Shown here: positions 1 through 8,891 of the stretch, piece after piece
Position numbering within the stretch: position 1 is the first letter of the stretch
How the letters are laid out: each line of letters begins with the position of its first letter
Assembly: GCF_021532655.1 (NCBI RefSeq)
Contig: NZ_JAKGAS010000001.1
Span: forward strand, 310,001 to 374,000
Source of the DNA: Paraglaciecola algarum
Lineage (GTDB): Bacteria > Pseudomonadota > Gammaproteobacteria > Enterobacterales > Alteromonadaceae
Length of the DNA: 64,000 nt
Direction of reading: 5' to 3'
The notes under the pieces: generated by a model
What the model saw: only the letters and a program-made list of their open reading frames with translations
What the model was told of the DNA's origin: nothing
The model's database searches: none
Made by a program: the position numbers and the translations under genes

Positions 1-1577
1 TCTTGTGGGTTAGCAACACCCCAATCACCTAATGCCATGTAGTTTTCAGAGAAAGTTTGCTTCATTTCCATTGAACGTGTTTCGATACCAAAATCGAATC
101 GACCTTCATCAAATTGATAAGTGGCATCAAATTTAGCTTGTTGGATATCTGTTTCTTGAGCAGTCCAGTAACTGCGCATTACCTGGCTACCTACATCACC
201 GATATCAGCTACGCCATTGCCGTTACCTTTAGTAGTGTCATGGATAACTAAATCGATACCAGGTAATTCAGTGCTAAAATCTAGAGTTTGATAAAAACCA
301 ATTGGCGTGGCGGTAGCAACGTTAATTGAGCTACCAAATTTACCACCGTTTGGTGCACTATCCATATTTGAGTCATGGAAGTCTAAGCTGACTGCAAAGT
401 CATCATTCACTTGGTATTCAAGATTTAAACCAATTGAACTTAGGGTGTTTTCTTGAGTATTAAAAACCGAATCAGCATTATTATCTTTGGTACCAATTGG
501 GTTTCCATCCGGATCAAAACCACTTACATCTTCTGATATTAATATGGCTGTGGCAACAGGTTGGTCTGTGTCAAATGTAACGTTATGAGTGTTACGAGTA
601 AACCACATGTTCTTACTATTAATTTGTTCTTGAATATCGTTATTTGCGTAGGTGTAATCCACAGTGGCAGTGAAATCATCTGTCGGTGCATATTGCACAG
701 TTAGTTGAGCATTGTCACGTACGCGTTCAGTGTTAAATGTGTTGTATGAAGCGTTGTTAGGCATAGCAAATAGCTGACCAACAGCAGGTGCGTTGGTTAT
801 AGTACCATTTTCACCAGAGCGGTTACCAAGTGAGCTTTCACCTTCCCATGTAGCGACACGCCAATCATTTTCCAAAAATGCAGTTGATCCACTGTCACGT
901 TCTTGGTGACTGACAGTTAAACCTACACCCCAAATTGCGTCGTCACTTTTAAAGCTAAAGATACCCGATATTTCAGGAGTAACATCATCACCAGTACGGT
1001 TAGTGGTATCCATTACTGCTTTAGCACCAACATTAGCAGTAAACCCTTCTTTACCCGCTAGTGGTTTAGCAGTGATTACGTTGATGGTTGCACCAATACC
1101 ACCAGTGGCGATATCTGCTTTACTTGTTTTGTATACTTCTACAGCTCGCACACTTTCTGAAGCTAAGTTTGCAAAGTTAAAAGCACGTGAATTACCTTCA
1201 CCACCACCAAAAGCGTTGGCTGCTGGCATCATACGACCATTTAAGGTAATCATGTTTTTGTCAGCGCCAAAACCACGAACTGTTACTTCTGCACCTTCGC
1301 CATTGTTGCGACTGATAGATACACCGGTAATACGTTGTAAAGATTCAGCTAAGTTAGTGTCTGGGAACTTACCAATGTCTTCTGCAGATATGGCATCTAC
1401 CACACCAAGTGATTCTTTTTTGGTGTTCATTGATTCAGCCATACTTGAACGTAAGCCGCGAACTTCGATTACTTCATCTGCGTCTTGTGCTATGGCTGGC
1501 GCTATAACTGCAGAACCAAGCATTAAGCCAATGCTTTTTGCTAGTATTGAGTGTTTAAATTGAGTGTGTGATCTCAT
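1..1577 (-). CDS. TonB-dependent receptor, N-terminal part (runs off the left edge)
   Basis: An outer-membrane active-transport channel for a large substrate, powered by TonB. The visible part has a signal peptide starting MRSHTQFKHS and ending near APAIAQ, a segment EVIEVRGLRSS typical of the proteobacterial TBDR N-terminus, and the plug domain with DAISAEDIGKFPDTNLAESL, TVRGFG and ITLNGR. Barrel strands follow up to the window edge. It is the same subfamily as the receptor at 10641-13742, which has nearly the same plug motifs. The start is the ATG at 1577 because it directly precedes a clean signal peptide. Upstream are a LacI-type operator, an 18-bp palindrome and a motif shared with the other receptor. 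The substrate cannot be read from sequence; this subfamily often serves polysaccharide or oligosaccharide loci in marine bacteria (family knowledge). Confidence 0.93.
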   Translation of the reverse strand, partial: MRSHTQFKHSILAKSIGLMLGSAVIAPAIAQDADEVIEVRGLRSSMAESMNTKKESLGVVDAISAEDIGKFPDTNLAESLQRITGVSISRNNGEGAEVTVRGFGADKNMITLNGRMMPAANAFGGGEGNSRAFNFANLASESVRAVEVYKTSKADIATGGIGATINVITAKPLAGKEGFTANVGAKAVMDTTNRTGDDVTPEISGIFSFKSDDAIWGVGLTVSHQERDSGSTAFLENDWRVATWEGESSLGNRSGENGTITNAPAVGQLFAMPNNASYNTFNTERVRDNAQLTVQYAPTDDFTATVDYTYANNDIQEQINSKNMWFTRNTHNVTFDTDQPVATAILISEDVSGFDPDGNPIGTKDNNADSVFNTQENTLSSIGLNLEYQVNDDFAVSLDFHDSNMDSAPNGGKFGSSINVATATPIGFYQTLDFSTELPGIDLVIHDTTKGNGNGVADIGDVGSQVMRSYWTAQETDIQQAKFDATYQFDEGRFDFGIETRSMEMKQTFSENYMALGDWGVANPQ

Positions 1578-1635
1578 GTCTTAAATACCTTTAGTTGTTT
1601 TTTTGTGGTTGTGTATGGTTTACGAAATCTTTTGC

Positions 1636-1653
1636 AAGAGTATTAATACTCTT
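1636..1653. promoter_or_regulatory. 18-bp perfect palindrome upstream of the TBDR gene
   Basis: AAGAGTATT is followed directly by its reverse complement AATACTCTT, 59 nt upstream of the receptor start. It lies beside the LacI-type operator. A dimeric regulator site is the simplest reading; no regulator gene is adjacent. Confidence 0.4.
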
Positions 1654-1655
1654 TC

Positions 1656-1669
1656 TGTAAACGTTTTCA
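1656..1669. promoter_or_regulatory. LacI-family-type operator
   Basis: TGTAAACGTTTTCA matches all fixed positions of the general LacI/GalR-family operator pattern TGNAANCGNTTNCA with a central CG. It sits 79 nt upstream of the receptor start, suitable for repression of the receptor promoter by a sugar-responsive LacI-type protein. No LacI gene is in the window, so the regulator would lie elsewhere, possibly just off the left edge. Confidence 0.55.
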
Positions 1670-1836
1670 AACGGTAAATTGTTGGTTAATTATTGTCAAT
1701 TACTTTGTTAATCTTTTTGTACATTTTTTTAACATGGTTTATTGTTTTCCTTTATTTTTAAAGGCTGTGGCTTAGCTACTATTTAAAAATAATTCACCCG
1801 TAAATTAACTAAAAGAATTCATTACGTTTTTTTCTT

Positions 1837-1855
1837 TTATTATTATGTGTAATAA
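1837..1855. promoter_or_regulatory. Shared AT-rich inverted repeat (copy 1)
   Basis: TTATTA-TGTG-TAATAA is an inverted repeat about 260 nt upstream of the receptor start. An 18-nt stretch here is identical to one upstream of the receptor at 10641-13742, and a weaker copy lies between the halogenase and JmjC genes. A shared operator or promoter element is inferred; the base composition is AT-rich, so chance is not excluded. Confidence 0.35.
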
Positions 1856-2074
1856 GCTTTTGATATTAACCAAATTTATTTTGTGGTTTAATTTTTACTC
1901 TGTCTATTGTTATATAGTTAATTAATTAGAGCATAATTACCAATCATTTCGTTTACATATTTTTAACAAGGTATTATTTTTTTTAGTTTTAATCGCTGCA
2001 TTAGATTAGAATTTGGGCCAGGCTAGTGACAACATGCTCTAGCCATAGTTAACGAGAAAAAAAGAAAACTAACT

Positions 2075-3112
2075 TTGGAATTAAGTAACTTGGATTTAAT
2101 AGAAATTTTATTGGGAAAAGGAGAGTTTTTAGCTCTGAGCCGTAATTCAGCCTATTTATTTAGCCAACCTTTTCGATTTGATATTGGTCAACATACAGTT
2201 GTGAAAGTCGTGGCTGCTGGTGTGATAAGTTTTGAGCCCAAACAGGCCAGTAACAAAGATATTATTTTGTCTTGTGGTATTCATGGCAATGAAACTGCAC
2301 CCATAGAGATATGTGATGCTTTGGTGCAAGATATATTGTTACAAAAAATACTGGTGACGCAACGTGTCCTAGTTATTTTTGGTAACTTAAGATCTATGGA
2401 TGTAGCCCAACGTTTTGTTGAAGAAAACATGAATAGGTTGTTTAGTTTAGGCCATGACAATAAATGCAATAATTATGAAAGAAGTCGAGCGAGGTTACTT
2501 GAGCAGGCAGTAGAGAATTTCTACTTATCAGCAGAACCAGATCGAGAGCGGCTTCATTACGATTTACACACTGCTATCAGAACTTCAAAAAATGATAAAT
2601 TTGCAGTTTATCCATTTTTACACGGCAAACCTTGGTCAAAGGCTCAATTACAAATTTTACTTGCCTGTGGAGTGAATACCATTTTATTGTCAGGTAACCC
2701 GACTACAACTTTTAGCTATTTTTCTTCAATAAAATTTGCTGCCCATGCATTTACCATTGAGTTGGGGAAAGTGAAACCTTTTGGCGAAAATGATATGGGT
2801 CAATTTCAACAAGTTGTCAGTACGTTAAGGTTATTGGTTTCGTCACATAATCTAAAGTGTAAAGAATTTGCTGAAGAAGATTTTTTTATTTTTAAGGTCA
2901 ACCAAGTCATTAACAAAGGTCAAAGTGACTTTACGCTTAATTTTCCAGATGATTTAGCTAACTTTAGTGATTTTCCTAAAGGGCATTTACTTGCTTTTGA
3001 GTCAGGTTGTGAATATCGGGCCCAATATGATGGGGAAGCGATAGTGTTTCCCAATGCTCAGGTTGAAATTGGGCAAAGAGCTTTATTAACTGTTATCCCA
3101 ACTAAAATTTAA
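2075..3112 (+). CDS. astE: Succinylglutamate desuccinylase (AstE-like)
   Basis: A zinc hydrolase of the AstE/aspartoacylase family (M14-related). AstE releases succinate from N-succinylglutamate, the last step of the arginine succinyltransferase pathway in the cytoplasm. The first zinc motif GIHGNETAP has H70 and E73, and the third ligand is H165 in HYDLHTAI. ENMNRLF and a late TIELGKVKPFGEND segment are also typical of AstE. Length 345 residues is close to the usual 320-350. The start is a TTG at 2075; no in-frame ATG lies near it. No other ast genes are adjacent, so a solitary role or a related N-acyl-amino-acid substrate is possible. It is divergent from the TBDR. Confidence 0.85.
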   Translation: MELSNLDLIEILLGKGEFLALSRNSAYLFSQPFRFDIGQHTVVKVVAAGVISFEPKQASNKDIILSCGIHGNETAPIEICDALVQDILLQKILVTQRVLVIFGNLRSMDVAQRFVEENMNRLFSLGHDNKCNNYERSRARLLEQAVENFYLSAEPDRERLHYDLHTAIRTSKNDKFAVYPFLHGKPWSKAQLQILLACGVNTILLSGNPTTTFSYFSSIKFAAHAFTIELGKVKPFGENDMGQFQQVVSTLRLLVSSHNLKCKEFAEEDFFIFKVNQVINKGQSDFTLNFPDDLANFSDFPKGHLLAFESGCEYRAQYDGEAIVFPNAQVEIGQRALLTVIPTKI

Positions 3113-3221
3113 GCGTGATAATAAATATAATCACAATTGTTTACATCTTAATAGTTGAATACTTGGGTAGCGGCCACTAGTTTATCGATTAAAATGATAA
3201 TGGAATAAAGGAAGCAAGTTT

Positions 3222-3548
3222 ATGATCATGAGCACAACAAGCCAATTAGAAGGCAAAAAGATTGAACAGTACCTTGGGGTAGTTGTAGGAGAGGCTGTTA
3301 TGGGAACTAATGTATTCAAAGACATATTCGCTTCAGTAAGAGATATAGTTGGCGGGCGCTCTGGTTCTTACGAAGATGAGCTAACTAAAGCCCGTAAAAT
3401 TGGTTTTCAAGAGCTTGAAGAGGAAGCGCATTCTATAGGGGCTAACGCTGTAATTGGGATTGATATCGATTATGAAGTGGTAGGAAGTGGTGGTTCAATG
3501 TTAATGGTCAGTATTAGCGGGACTGCGGTGAGGTATTCTGATAAATAG
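3222..3548 (+). CDS. ybjQ: YbjQ family protein (UPF0145, putative heavy-metal-binding domain)
   Basis: A small cytoplasmic protein of 108 residues, the usual length of the family, whose members form ring-like oligomers of unclear function. The family signature is clear: [25 protein letters not shown] and [14 protein letters not shown], ending with [11 protein letters not shown]. It starts at ATG 3222; a second ATG two codons on (MSTTSQ) is equally possible, and an AAGGAAG ribosome site lies a few bases upstream. It is followed by a strong bidirectional terminator. Function unknown. Confidence 0.92.
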   Translation: MIMSTTSQLEGKKIEQYLGVVVGEAVMGTNVFKDIFASVRDIVGGRSGSYEDELTKARKIGFQELEEEAHSIGANAVIGIDIDYEVVGSGGSMLMVSISGTAVRYSDK

Positions 3549-3576
3549 TCATTATCTTAAATATGGTCCATAAAAA

Positions 3577-3602
3577 AACGCCAAAGATTTCTCTTTGGCG
3601 TT
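3577..3602. terminator. Bidirectional rho-independent terminator
   Basis: A perfect 11-bp stem AACGCCAAAGA/TCTTTGGCGTT with a TTTC loop, flanked by A-run and T-run. It lies between convergent ybjQ and the receptor remnant and can serve both strands. Confidence 0.9.
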
Positions 3603-3626
3603 TTGGGTTAAACCTTTAGGTTTACA

Positions 3627-4358
3627 TTAGAAAGTGTATTGCACACCAAACTGGAATCGACGATCAAACATAAAGCTTGAACGTTGGAAGGTTTGTCCCC
3701 CATCGTTCAATATATCTTTTGATGTTTGCAATTCATCGGTCAAGTTAGTTCCTTGTAAACTCACTTGCAGATTGTCATTTATTTGATATTTAACTGACGC
3801 GTCTATAGAAAAGTTTGCATCTTGGATATTGGGGTTACCTGTGATAAATGTCTCGTAAGAGTTTAAGAATTCGTCACGATATTGATAGGCAAGACGTACT
3901 TCTAGTTTATCGTCTTGATACATACCTACCAAGTTAGCAAAGTTTTCAGATTGTCCAATAACACCATTTAGATTTTCAACCCGCACAATCCCTTCAAAAG
4001 CATCCGGGTTACCATCTCCATCTGCATCAAGTGAGCGTTGTGGTGAATCTGCATCCACATCAAGCATGGTATAGTTGGCTTGTACCCCAAAGTTAGACCA
4101 AATACCTTCTAACTCATCAAAGAAGTATTGACCTGCAATCTCAAAACCAGTCACAGTAGCATCAGATTGATTGACCGCGCCTTGGTAGAATATGGGGACA
4201 TTAGTTCCGTCTAAAGTGACAGAGTCAACCTGAACTATCGTACCTGTTTGCACTATGTCTTTGATGTCTTTATTAAAGAATGCAAGACTGAAATAATTAC
4301 CTCCGTCTCCATACCATTCTAAGGCTAAGTCTAAATTAACCGATAAAGTTGGTTGCAC
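3627..4358 (-). pseudogene. 3' remnant of a TonB-dependent receptor gene
   Basis: The 243 encoded residues are only the C-terminal barrel of a TBDR: the late-barrel pattern PTLSVNLDLALEWYGDGGNYFS, repeated amphipathic strands, NLTDE, and a terminal Phe (QFGVQYTF) as expected for an outer-membrane protein. Signal peptide, TonB box, plug and about three quarters of the barrel are missing. Homology stops at VQPTLS near 4358, exactly where the halogenase remnant on the opposite strand begins. The GTG at the 5' end is only the first available codon and not a real start. The simplest reading is a deletion that removed the 5' parts of two divergent genes and their promoter region. Confidence 0.85.
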
Positions 4359-5519
4359 ACTAAAAATAGTGGCAATACAGCTGCCCTTGAAGACTACAGC
4401 ATTTGTTCTATTGCGGCTAAACAGGCTAAATTTATATTGCCCGATAATAATCCTAAATCTGTACTATCTCACTTACGCTACGCTTATCATTTTGACGCCA
4501 CCGCATATGCTGCTTTTTTGCGAAAATATGCACAGCAGCGGGGGGTTATGCGAATAGAGGGTAAGATTGAAAATGTGCTGACTCATCAAGACTCAGGCAA
4601 TATTCAAAGTGTGACCTTAGAAAACGGCCAATCAATTGATGCCGATTTCTTTTTTGATTGCAGCGGATTTAAAGCCCTGTTACTCGAAAAAACACTGGGT
4701 GTTAAGTTTACCGATTGGAGTCACTGGTTACCTTGTAATCGGGCGCAGGCGGTGGCTAGCGAGCGAACTGAACCTTTGTTACCTTTTACCATTTCGACGG
4801 CTAAAACTGCCGGTTGGCAATGGCGTATCCCAACTCAACATCGAACGGGTAATGGGCATATTTATTGTCGTGATTTTATGTCTGATGATGAAGCTAATCA
4901 AATATTACTTAAAGGTTTAGATGCTAAACCTTTGGGTGATGCTCGTACCATAGATTTTCAAACCGGATGTCGTGAGCATTTTTGGTTTAAAAATTGTATT
5001 GGTTTAGGTTTATCAAGTGGCTTTTTGGAGCCTTTAGAGTCCACTTCTATTTTTCTAATTCAACAAGGTATTGTCAGGTTTATTTCACTCTATCCAGATG
5101 GTCAATTATCTAATGTTTTACAAAATGAATATAACCGTCTGATGAGCAGAGAATTTTCTCAAGTGCGGGATTTTATTATTTTGCATTATCACGCTACACA
5201 AAGAGACGACAGTCCGTTCTGGAACTATTGCCGTAATATGTCCATTCCCCATAGCTTACAACACAAGATTGACTTGTTTAGAGCCGGAGGACGGGTATTT
5301 CGTGATGACCAAGAGCTATTTTCAAAACCAAGCTGGATAGCTGTTATGTTAGGCCAACATATTGTGCCAGAAGTTTACGATCCTATTTTATCTGACATTC
5401 CAAAAAGTGACATACAGCGAAGCCTTGATTCTATGAATATTGCCATGAAACAAGCTGTCAGTCGTTTACCTTCCCACGCTGAATTTATTAACAAATATGC
5501 AAATGGAGTAAGAACTTGA
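4353..5519 (+). pseudogene. 5'-truncated tryptophan-halogenase-like gene
   Basis: It encodes 388 residues that align with roughly residue 135 onward of the two intact halogenases next door. Conserved parts present are YAYHFDATAY, the WxWxIP motif (GWQWRIP), and GFLEPLESTS containing the conserved glutamates. The FAD-binding GGGTAGW segment, VGVGEATIP and the catalytic lysine region are missing, so the product should not be a working flavoenzyme. Homology begins at about HTKNSGNTAALEDYS, abutting the receptor remnant. Its stop TGA overlaps the TTG start of the next halogenase, so the two formed an operon whose original promoter seems lost. Confidence 0.85.
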
Positions 5520-7024
5520 ATCACAACAATATAAAAAATGTCGTTATTGTTGGCGGCGGCACTGCTGGTTGGATGGTCGCTGCAGCATTATCTAAATCAC
5601 TAGGAAGCCAACATATTAGTATTCGATTGGTTGAGTCTGAAGCCATAGGTACAGTAGGCGTGGGTGAGGCCACCATACCGCATATTAAATATTTCAATCG
5701 CTTAGCTGGAATAGATGAAAATGAGTTTCTGCGCAATACCAGTGCGACTTTCAAACTTGGTATTGAGTTTGTTAATTGGAGAAATATTGGTGATAGTTAT
5801 GTGCACCCATTTGGTCCTTATGGCATTGATATGCAAGGGGTGCACTTTCATCACACTTGGTTACGTCAGAAACAAAAAGGCACAGCTAAACCAGTAGACG
5901 AATTTAGCTTACCTGGGCTTGCGGCAAAAGCAGGTAAATTTCAACATCCGCGACCTGATTTGAAATCATCACCTATGGCAACTATGGATTATGCTTATCA
6001 ATTTGATGCAGCTTTGTATGGTCAGTTGATGCGTAAGGTCGCCCAAGAACGTGGGGTAAAACGAACCGAAGGTAAAATTGTCAAGGTAAAACAAAATACT
6101 GAAAATCAAAATATTGAGAGTATTGAGCTTGAAAACGGCGCACTTATTAGTGGTGACCTGTTTATTGATTGCTCGGGTTTTAAAGGTTTGTTAATTGAAC
6201 AAACATTAAAAACCGGTTATGAAGACTGGAGTCATTATTTACCATGTGACAGAGCCGTCACCAGACTCAGTGAACGTTTAGAAGAGCTCCCTCCATATAC
6301 TCGTGCCACAGCTAAGGAAGCTGGCTGGCAGTGGCGTATTCCTCTGCAATCACGCACTGGAAACGGTTATGTATATAGCAGTCAATTTTTAAGTGATGAC
6401 GAAGCCCTTGCTAGTTTAAATAAGGATCTTGATACACCCGCTATCGCTGAAGCAAAATTATTACGTTTTAAAACCGGCATTCGTAAAAAAACGTGGAATA
6501 AAAACGTAGTCGCTATTGGTCTAGCAGCTGGGTTTTTAGAACCATTAGAATCTACGTCAATTCATTTGATCCAATCTGCCATAGCCCGCTTGATGACTAA
6601 TTGGCCTGATAAATCCTTTAATCAACCAGATATCGATTATTTTAATAGAAAAACTCAAACAGAATATGAGCAAGTTAGAGATTTTCTAATATTGCATTAT
6701 TGCGCTACCAAGCGAAACGACAGCCCATTTTGGGATTATTGTCGAACCATGGATATTCCAAAATCCCTTGAAGAACGTATTGCTATTTATAAAGAAAATG
6801 CGCGTTTATATCGAGAAGACTTGGAGTTGTTCAGTTCGGTAAGTTGGTTTGCGGTTTTTAATGGACAAAATATTGAGCCCAAACGATATCATCCACTCGC
6901 TGATATTTTAGATGATGAAAAGTTAGAAATAAGAATGGCTGAATTGCTTCGTGCAACCAAAAGGTGTGTGGAAGTGATGCCTTCTCACGAACAATATCTA
7001 AAAGATCTGTGTGCTTCAAAGTAA
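5516..7024 (+). CDS. Tryptophan 7-halogenase family flavoprotein (paralog 2)
   Basis: An FADH2-dependent halogenase-family enzyme of 502 residues. The family makes hypohalous acid at the flavin and relays it via a lysine to an aromatic substrate. Visible: FAD motif GGGTAGW at 13-19, VGVGEATIP at 48-55, relay lysine K80 in ATFKLGIEF (equivalent to K79 of PrnA), WxWxIP (GWQWRIP) and GFLEPLESTS with the conserved Glu pair. The start is TTG 5516, supported by GGAG 7 nt upstream, overlapping the previous stop (TTGA). A flavin reductase gene is not adjacent. Homologs in marine and xanthomonad TBDR loci act on free indoles in the few cases tested; the substrate here is unknown. Its upstream promoter may have gone with the deletion at about 4355. 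Confidence 0.92.
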   Translation: MNHNNIKNVVIVGGGTAGWMVAAALSKSLGSQHISIRLVESEAIGTVGVGEATIPHIKYFNRLAGIDENEFLRNTSATFKLGIEFVNWRNIGDSYVHPFGPYGIDMQGVHFHHTWLRQKQKGTAKPVDEFSLPGLAAKAGKFQHPRPDLKSSPMATMDYAYQFDAALYGQLMRKVAQERGVKRTEGKIVKVKQNTENQNIESIELENGALISGDLFIDCSGFKGLLIEQTLKTGYEDWSHYLPCDRAVTRLSERLEELPPYTRATAKEAGWQWRIPLQSRTGNGYVYSSQFLSDDEALASLNKDLDTPAIAEAKLLRFKTGIRKKTWNKNVVAIGLAAGFLEPLESTSIHLIQSAIARLMTNWPDKSFNQPDIDYFNRKTQTEYEQVRDFLILHYCATKRNDSPFWDYCRTMDIPKSLEERIAIYKENARLYREDLELFSSVSWFAVFNGQNIEPKRYHPLADILDDEKLEIRMAELLRATKRCVEVMPSHEQYLKDLCASK

Positions 7025-7083
7025 TCTTGAGGCATTTAACACGTGCTTAAATTTCAGTTAAAGTGCACTTAAAACGTAAAAAC

Positions 7084-7114
7084 TGAGCAACATAAATCAT
7101 CAATATGTTGCTCA
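7084..7114. terminator. Hairpin terminator between convergent halogenase genes
   Basis: An 11-bp perfect stem TGAGCAACATA/TATGTTGCTCA with a 9-nt loop. The T-run lies on the minus-strand side, so it best serves the halogenase at 7128-8618. Confidence 0.75.
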
Positions 7115-7127
7115 ATATTAATACTTA

Positions 7128-8618
7128 CTATTTGCTAGGAATTTTACAATATTGATCGATAAACGCCTGATGAGTGGGGAGTTTTTCTACCACTTGCTGT
7201 ATCTGTTTTCGATAATTAGTCAAAAATGCAGATAACTCTTTGGCACTCATGGCATGCACAATTGGATGATAACTTTCAGGAATAACGCCCTGTCCAAACA
7301 TAACTTGTGTCCAAGAATCAACTCTGAACATTTCTCCATCGATTTGCATGGCTTGGGCATTTTGTTTAAATAAATCAATACGATGTGCCAGGGTTTCAGG
7401 AATTTGCATATTTTTACAATGATTCCAAAATGCTGAATCTTGACGATTAGTCACATTGTAATGTAAAACAATGAAATCTCGTAATTGTTCAATTTCTAAT
7501 TTAGTCTGCCTATTAAACTCATCTACAGTGGAGTCTATGATCCCAGCTTGAGGAAACATGCGAATAAATCGGATTATGCCAGTGGTGATCAAGTGAATAC
7601 TGGTTGACTCTAAAGGTTCAATAAAACCACTGGATAAACCAAGGGCAACACAGTTTTTGTTCCACGCTTTTAAACGTCTACCGGTACGAAAGTTGATCAA
7701 TCTTGGTTCGGTGATCATCTCACCTTCAATACTATCGACTAATAGCTTTTTAGCCTCGTCATGTCCAAGGTATTGACTACAATAAACCAGTCCATTGCCC
7801 ATTCTATGTTGCAAAGGAATATTCCATCGCCATCCAGCCTGATGGGCAATAGATCGGGTATAGGGAAGGACTTCGCCTGTCGATTTAGTCTGCACCACAT
7901 AGGCGCTGTCACATGGTAACCAGTGAGACCAGTCTTCATAGCCTGTATGTAAACTTTGTTCGATCAACAAACCTTTAAAACCAGTACAATCGATGAAAAA
8001 GTCACCAGTAATTGTTTTGCCTGATCCCAACTCGAGGGAAGTGATGTTGCCGGTTTTCATATCTTTATTAACTTTAGATATTTTACCTTCGGTACGTTTT
8101 ATACCTCGTTCTTCGCTATATTTACGCAGAAATTTTGCATAGGCGGTTGCATCTAAATGGTAGGCATAATTGATTTCAGGGTTTTTAGATTTGACAAATT
8201 TCCCTGCTTTGGCTGCTTGCAGTTCCAAGCTATATTCAGAAAAATCGGCGGTATGTCCTTCTTGTAAACCTCTTAGCCAAAAATGATGGAAGTCAGCAAA
8301 AAAACTTTCTTGCCCGGTTTTACCAAAGGAGTGAATATAATCTTGGTTTTGATCTTTCCAGTTTTCGAAAGAGATACCTAGCTTAAAGGTAGCAGAGGTT
8401 TCACGCATAAACTCCTGTTCGTCTATGCCTAACAAATGGTGAAAGGTACGCATAGGAGGAATAGTAGCTTCGCCCACTGCGATAGTGCCAATTTGATCTG
8501 ATTCTACAAGTTCAACATCTACCACTCTGCCAAGCTGCTTGGCTATAGCTGCTGCAGCAATCCAACCGGCCGTGCCGCCGCCTGCAATAACTATTTTTTG
8601 TTTTTTTGATTGCTGCAA
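7128..8618 (-). CDS. Tryptophan 7-halogenase family flavoprotein (paralog 3)
   Basis: A 496-residue flavin-dependent halogenase-family protein. Motifs: FAD-binding GGGTAGW at 13-19, VGEATIP, relay lysine K79 in ATFKLGISF, WxWxIP as GWRWNIP, and GFIEPLESTS. All catalytic positions seen in PrnA-type enzymes look intact. The start is TTG at 8618, chosen because GAGG lies 6 nt upstream and the FAD motif follows at the normal distance. It is divergent from the JmjC oxygenase and convergent with paralog 2. The three paralogs are clearly diverged, not recent copies. The substrate is unknown; a role in modifying an imported compound is inference from the TBDR neighbourhood. Confidence 0.92.
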   Translation of the reverse strand: MQQSKKQKIVIAGGGTAGWIAAAAIAKQLGRVVDVELVESDQIGTIAVGEATIPPMRTFHHLLGIDEQEFMRETSATFKLGISFENWKDQNQDYIHSFGKTGQESFFADFHHFWLRGLQEGHTADFSEYSLELQAAKAGKFVKSKNPEINYAYHLDATAYAKFLRKYSEERGIKRTEGKISKVNKDMKTGNITSLELGSGKTITGDFFIDCTGFKGLLIEQSLHTGYEDWSHWLPCDSAYVVQTKSTGEVLPYTRSIAHQAGWRWNIPLQHRMGNGLVYCSQYLGHDEAKKLLVDSIEGEMITEPRLINFRTGRRLKAWNKNCVALGLSSGFIEPLESTSIHLITTGIIRFIRMFPQAGIIDSTVDEFNRQTKLEIEQLRDFIVLHYNVTNRQDSAFWNHCKNMQIPETLAHRIDLFKQNAQAMQIDGEMFRVDSWTQVMFGQGVIPESYHPIVHAMSAKELSAFLTNYRKQIQQVVEKLPTHQAFIDQYCKIPSK

Positions 8619-8738
8619 ATTGAGCCTCTATTTTGATTTAAGTAATTTTTAGATTGATTAATTTAAACATAATCAAAACAAAAGCATAAGTAATAGTTGA
8701 TAACATATTAGAAATTTTGATTACGTTTTATTTTTCAA

Positions 8739-8754
8739 TATTTATGTATAATAA
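8739..8754. promoter_or_regulatory. Shared AT-rich inverted repeat (weak copy)
   Basis: TATTTATGTATAATAA in the divergent halogenase/JmjC spacer resembles TTATTATGTGTAATAA upstream of the first receptor. Both are preceded by the same ATTACGTTTT about 10 nt to the left. Inferred common regulatory element. Confidence 0.3.
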
Positions 8755-8891
8755 TTTATCAGGAACAGGCTGTTGATGTATGATGGAAGCACTTAAAAAT
8801 ATACATTGATTGTGAATTATATTGAACTAATCAATTGATATTTGTCAGGAATTTAATAATTCATCCAACTAATAAATTAGAAGAAAGCCCT

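Larger units (their letters stand above)
1578..2074. other. AT-rich intergenic control region between divergent TBDR and astE
   Basis: No gene seen in about 500 bases. It separates the divergent receptor and astE genes, so it must hold both promoters. The recognisable elements are annotated separately: an 18-bp palindrome, a LacI-family-type operator and an AT-rich inverted repeat. Confidence 0.7.

Noticed and set aside
1003..1563. Plus-strand open frame of 186 codons inside the first TBDR
   Set aside because: It is antisense to the receptor, which has clear family motifs; composition is that of a shadow frame. The same holds for 13111-13371 and 13411-13626.
8835..8891. TTG start giving 19 extra residues on the JmjC protein
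   Set aside because: The extra residues (MIFVRNLIIHP...) look like translated spacer, and an ATG directly precedes the domain lead-in.
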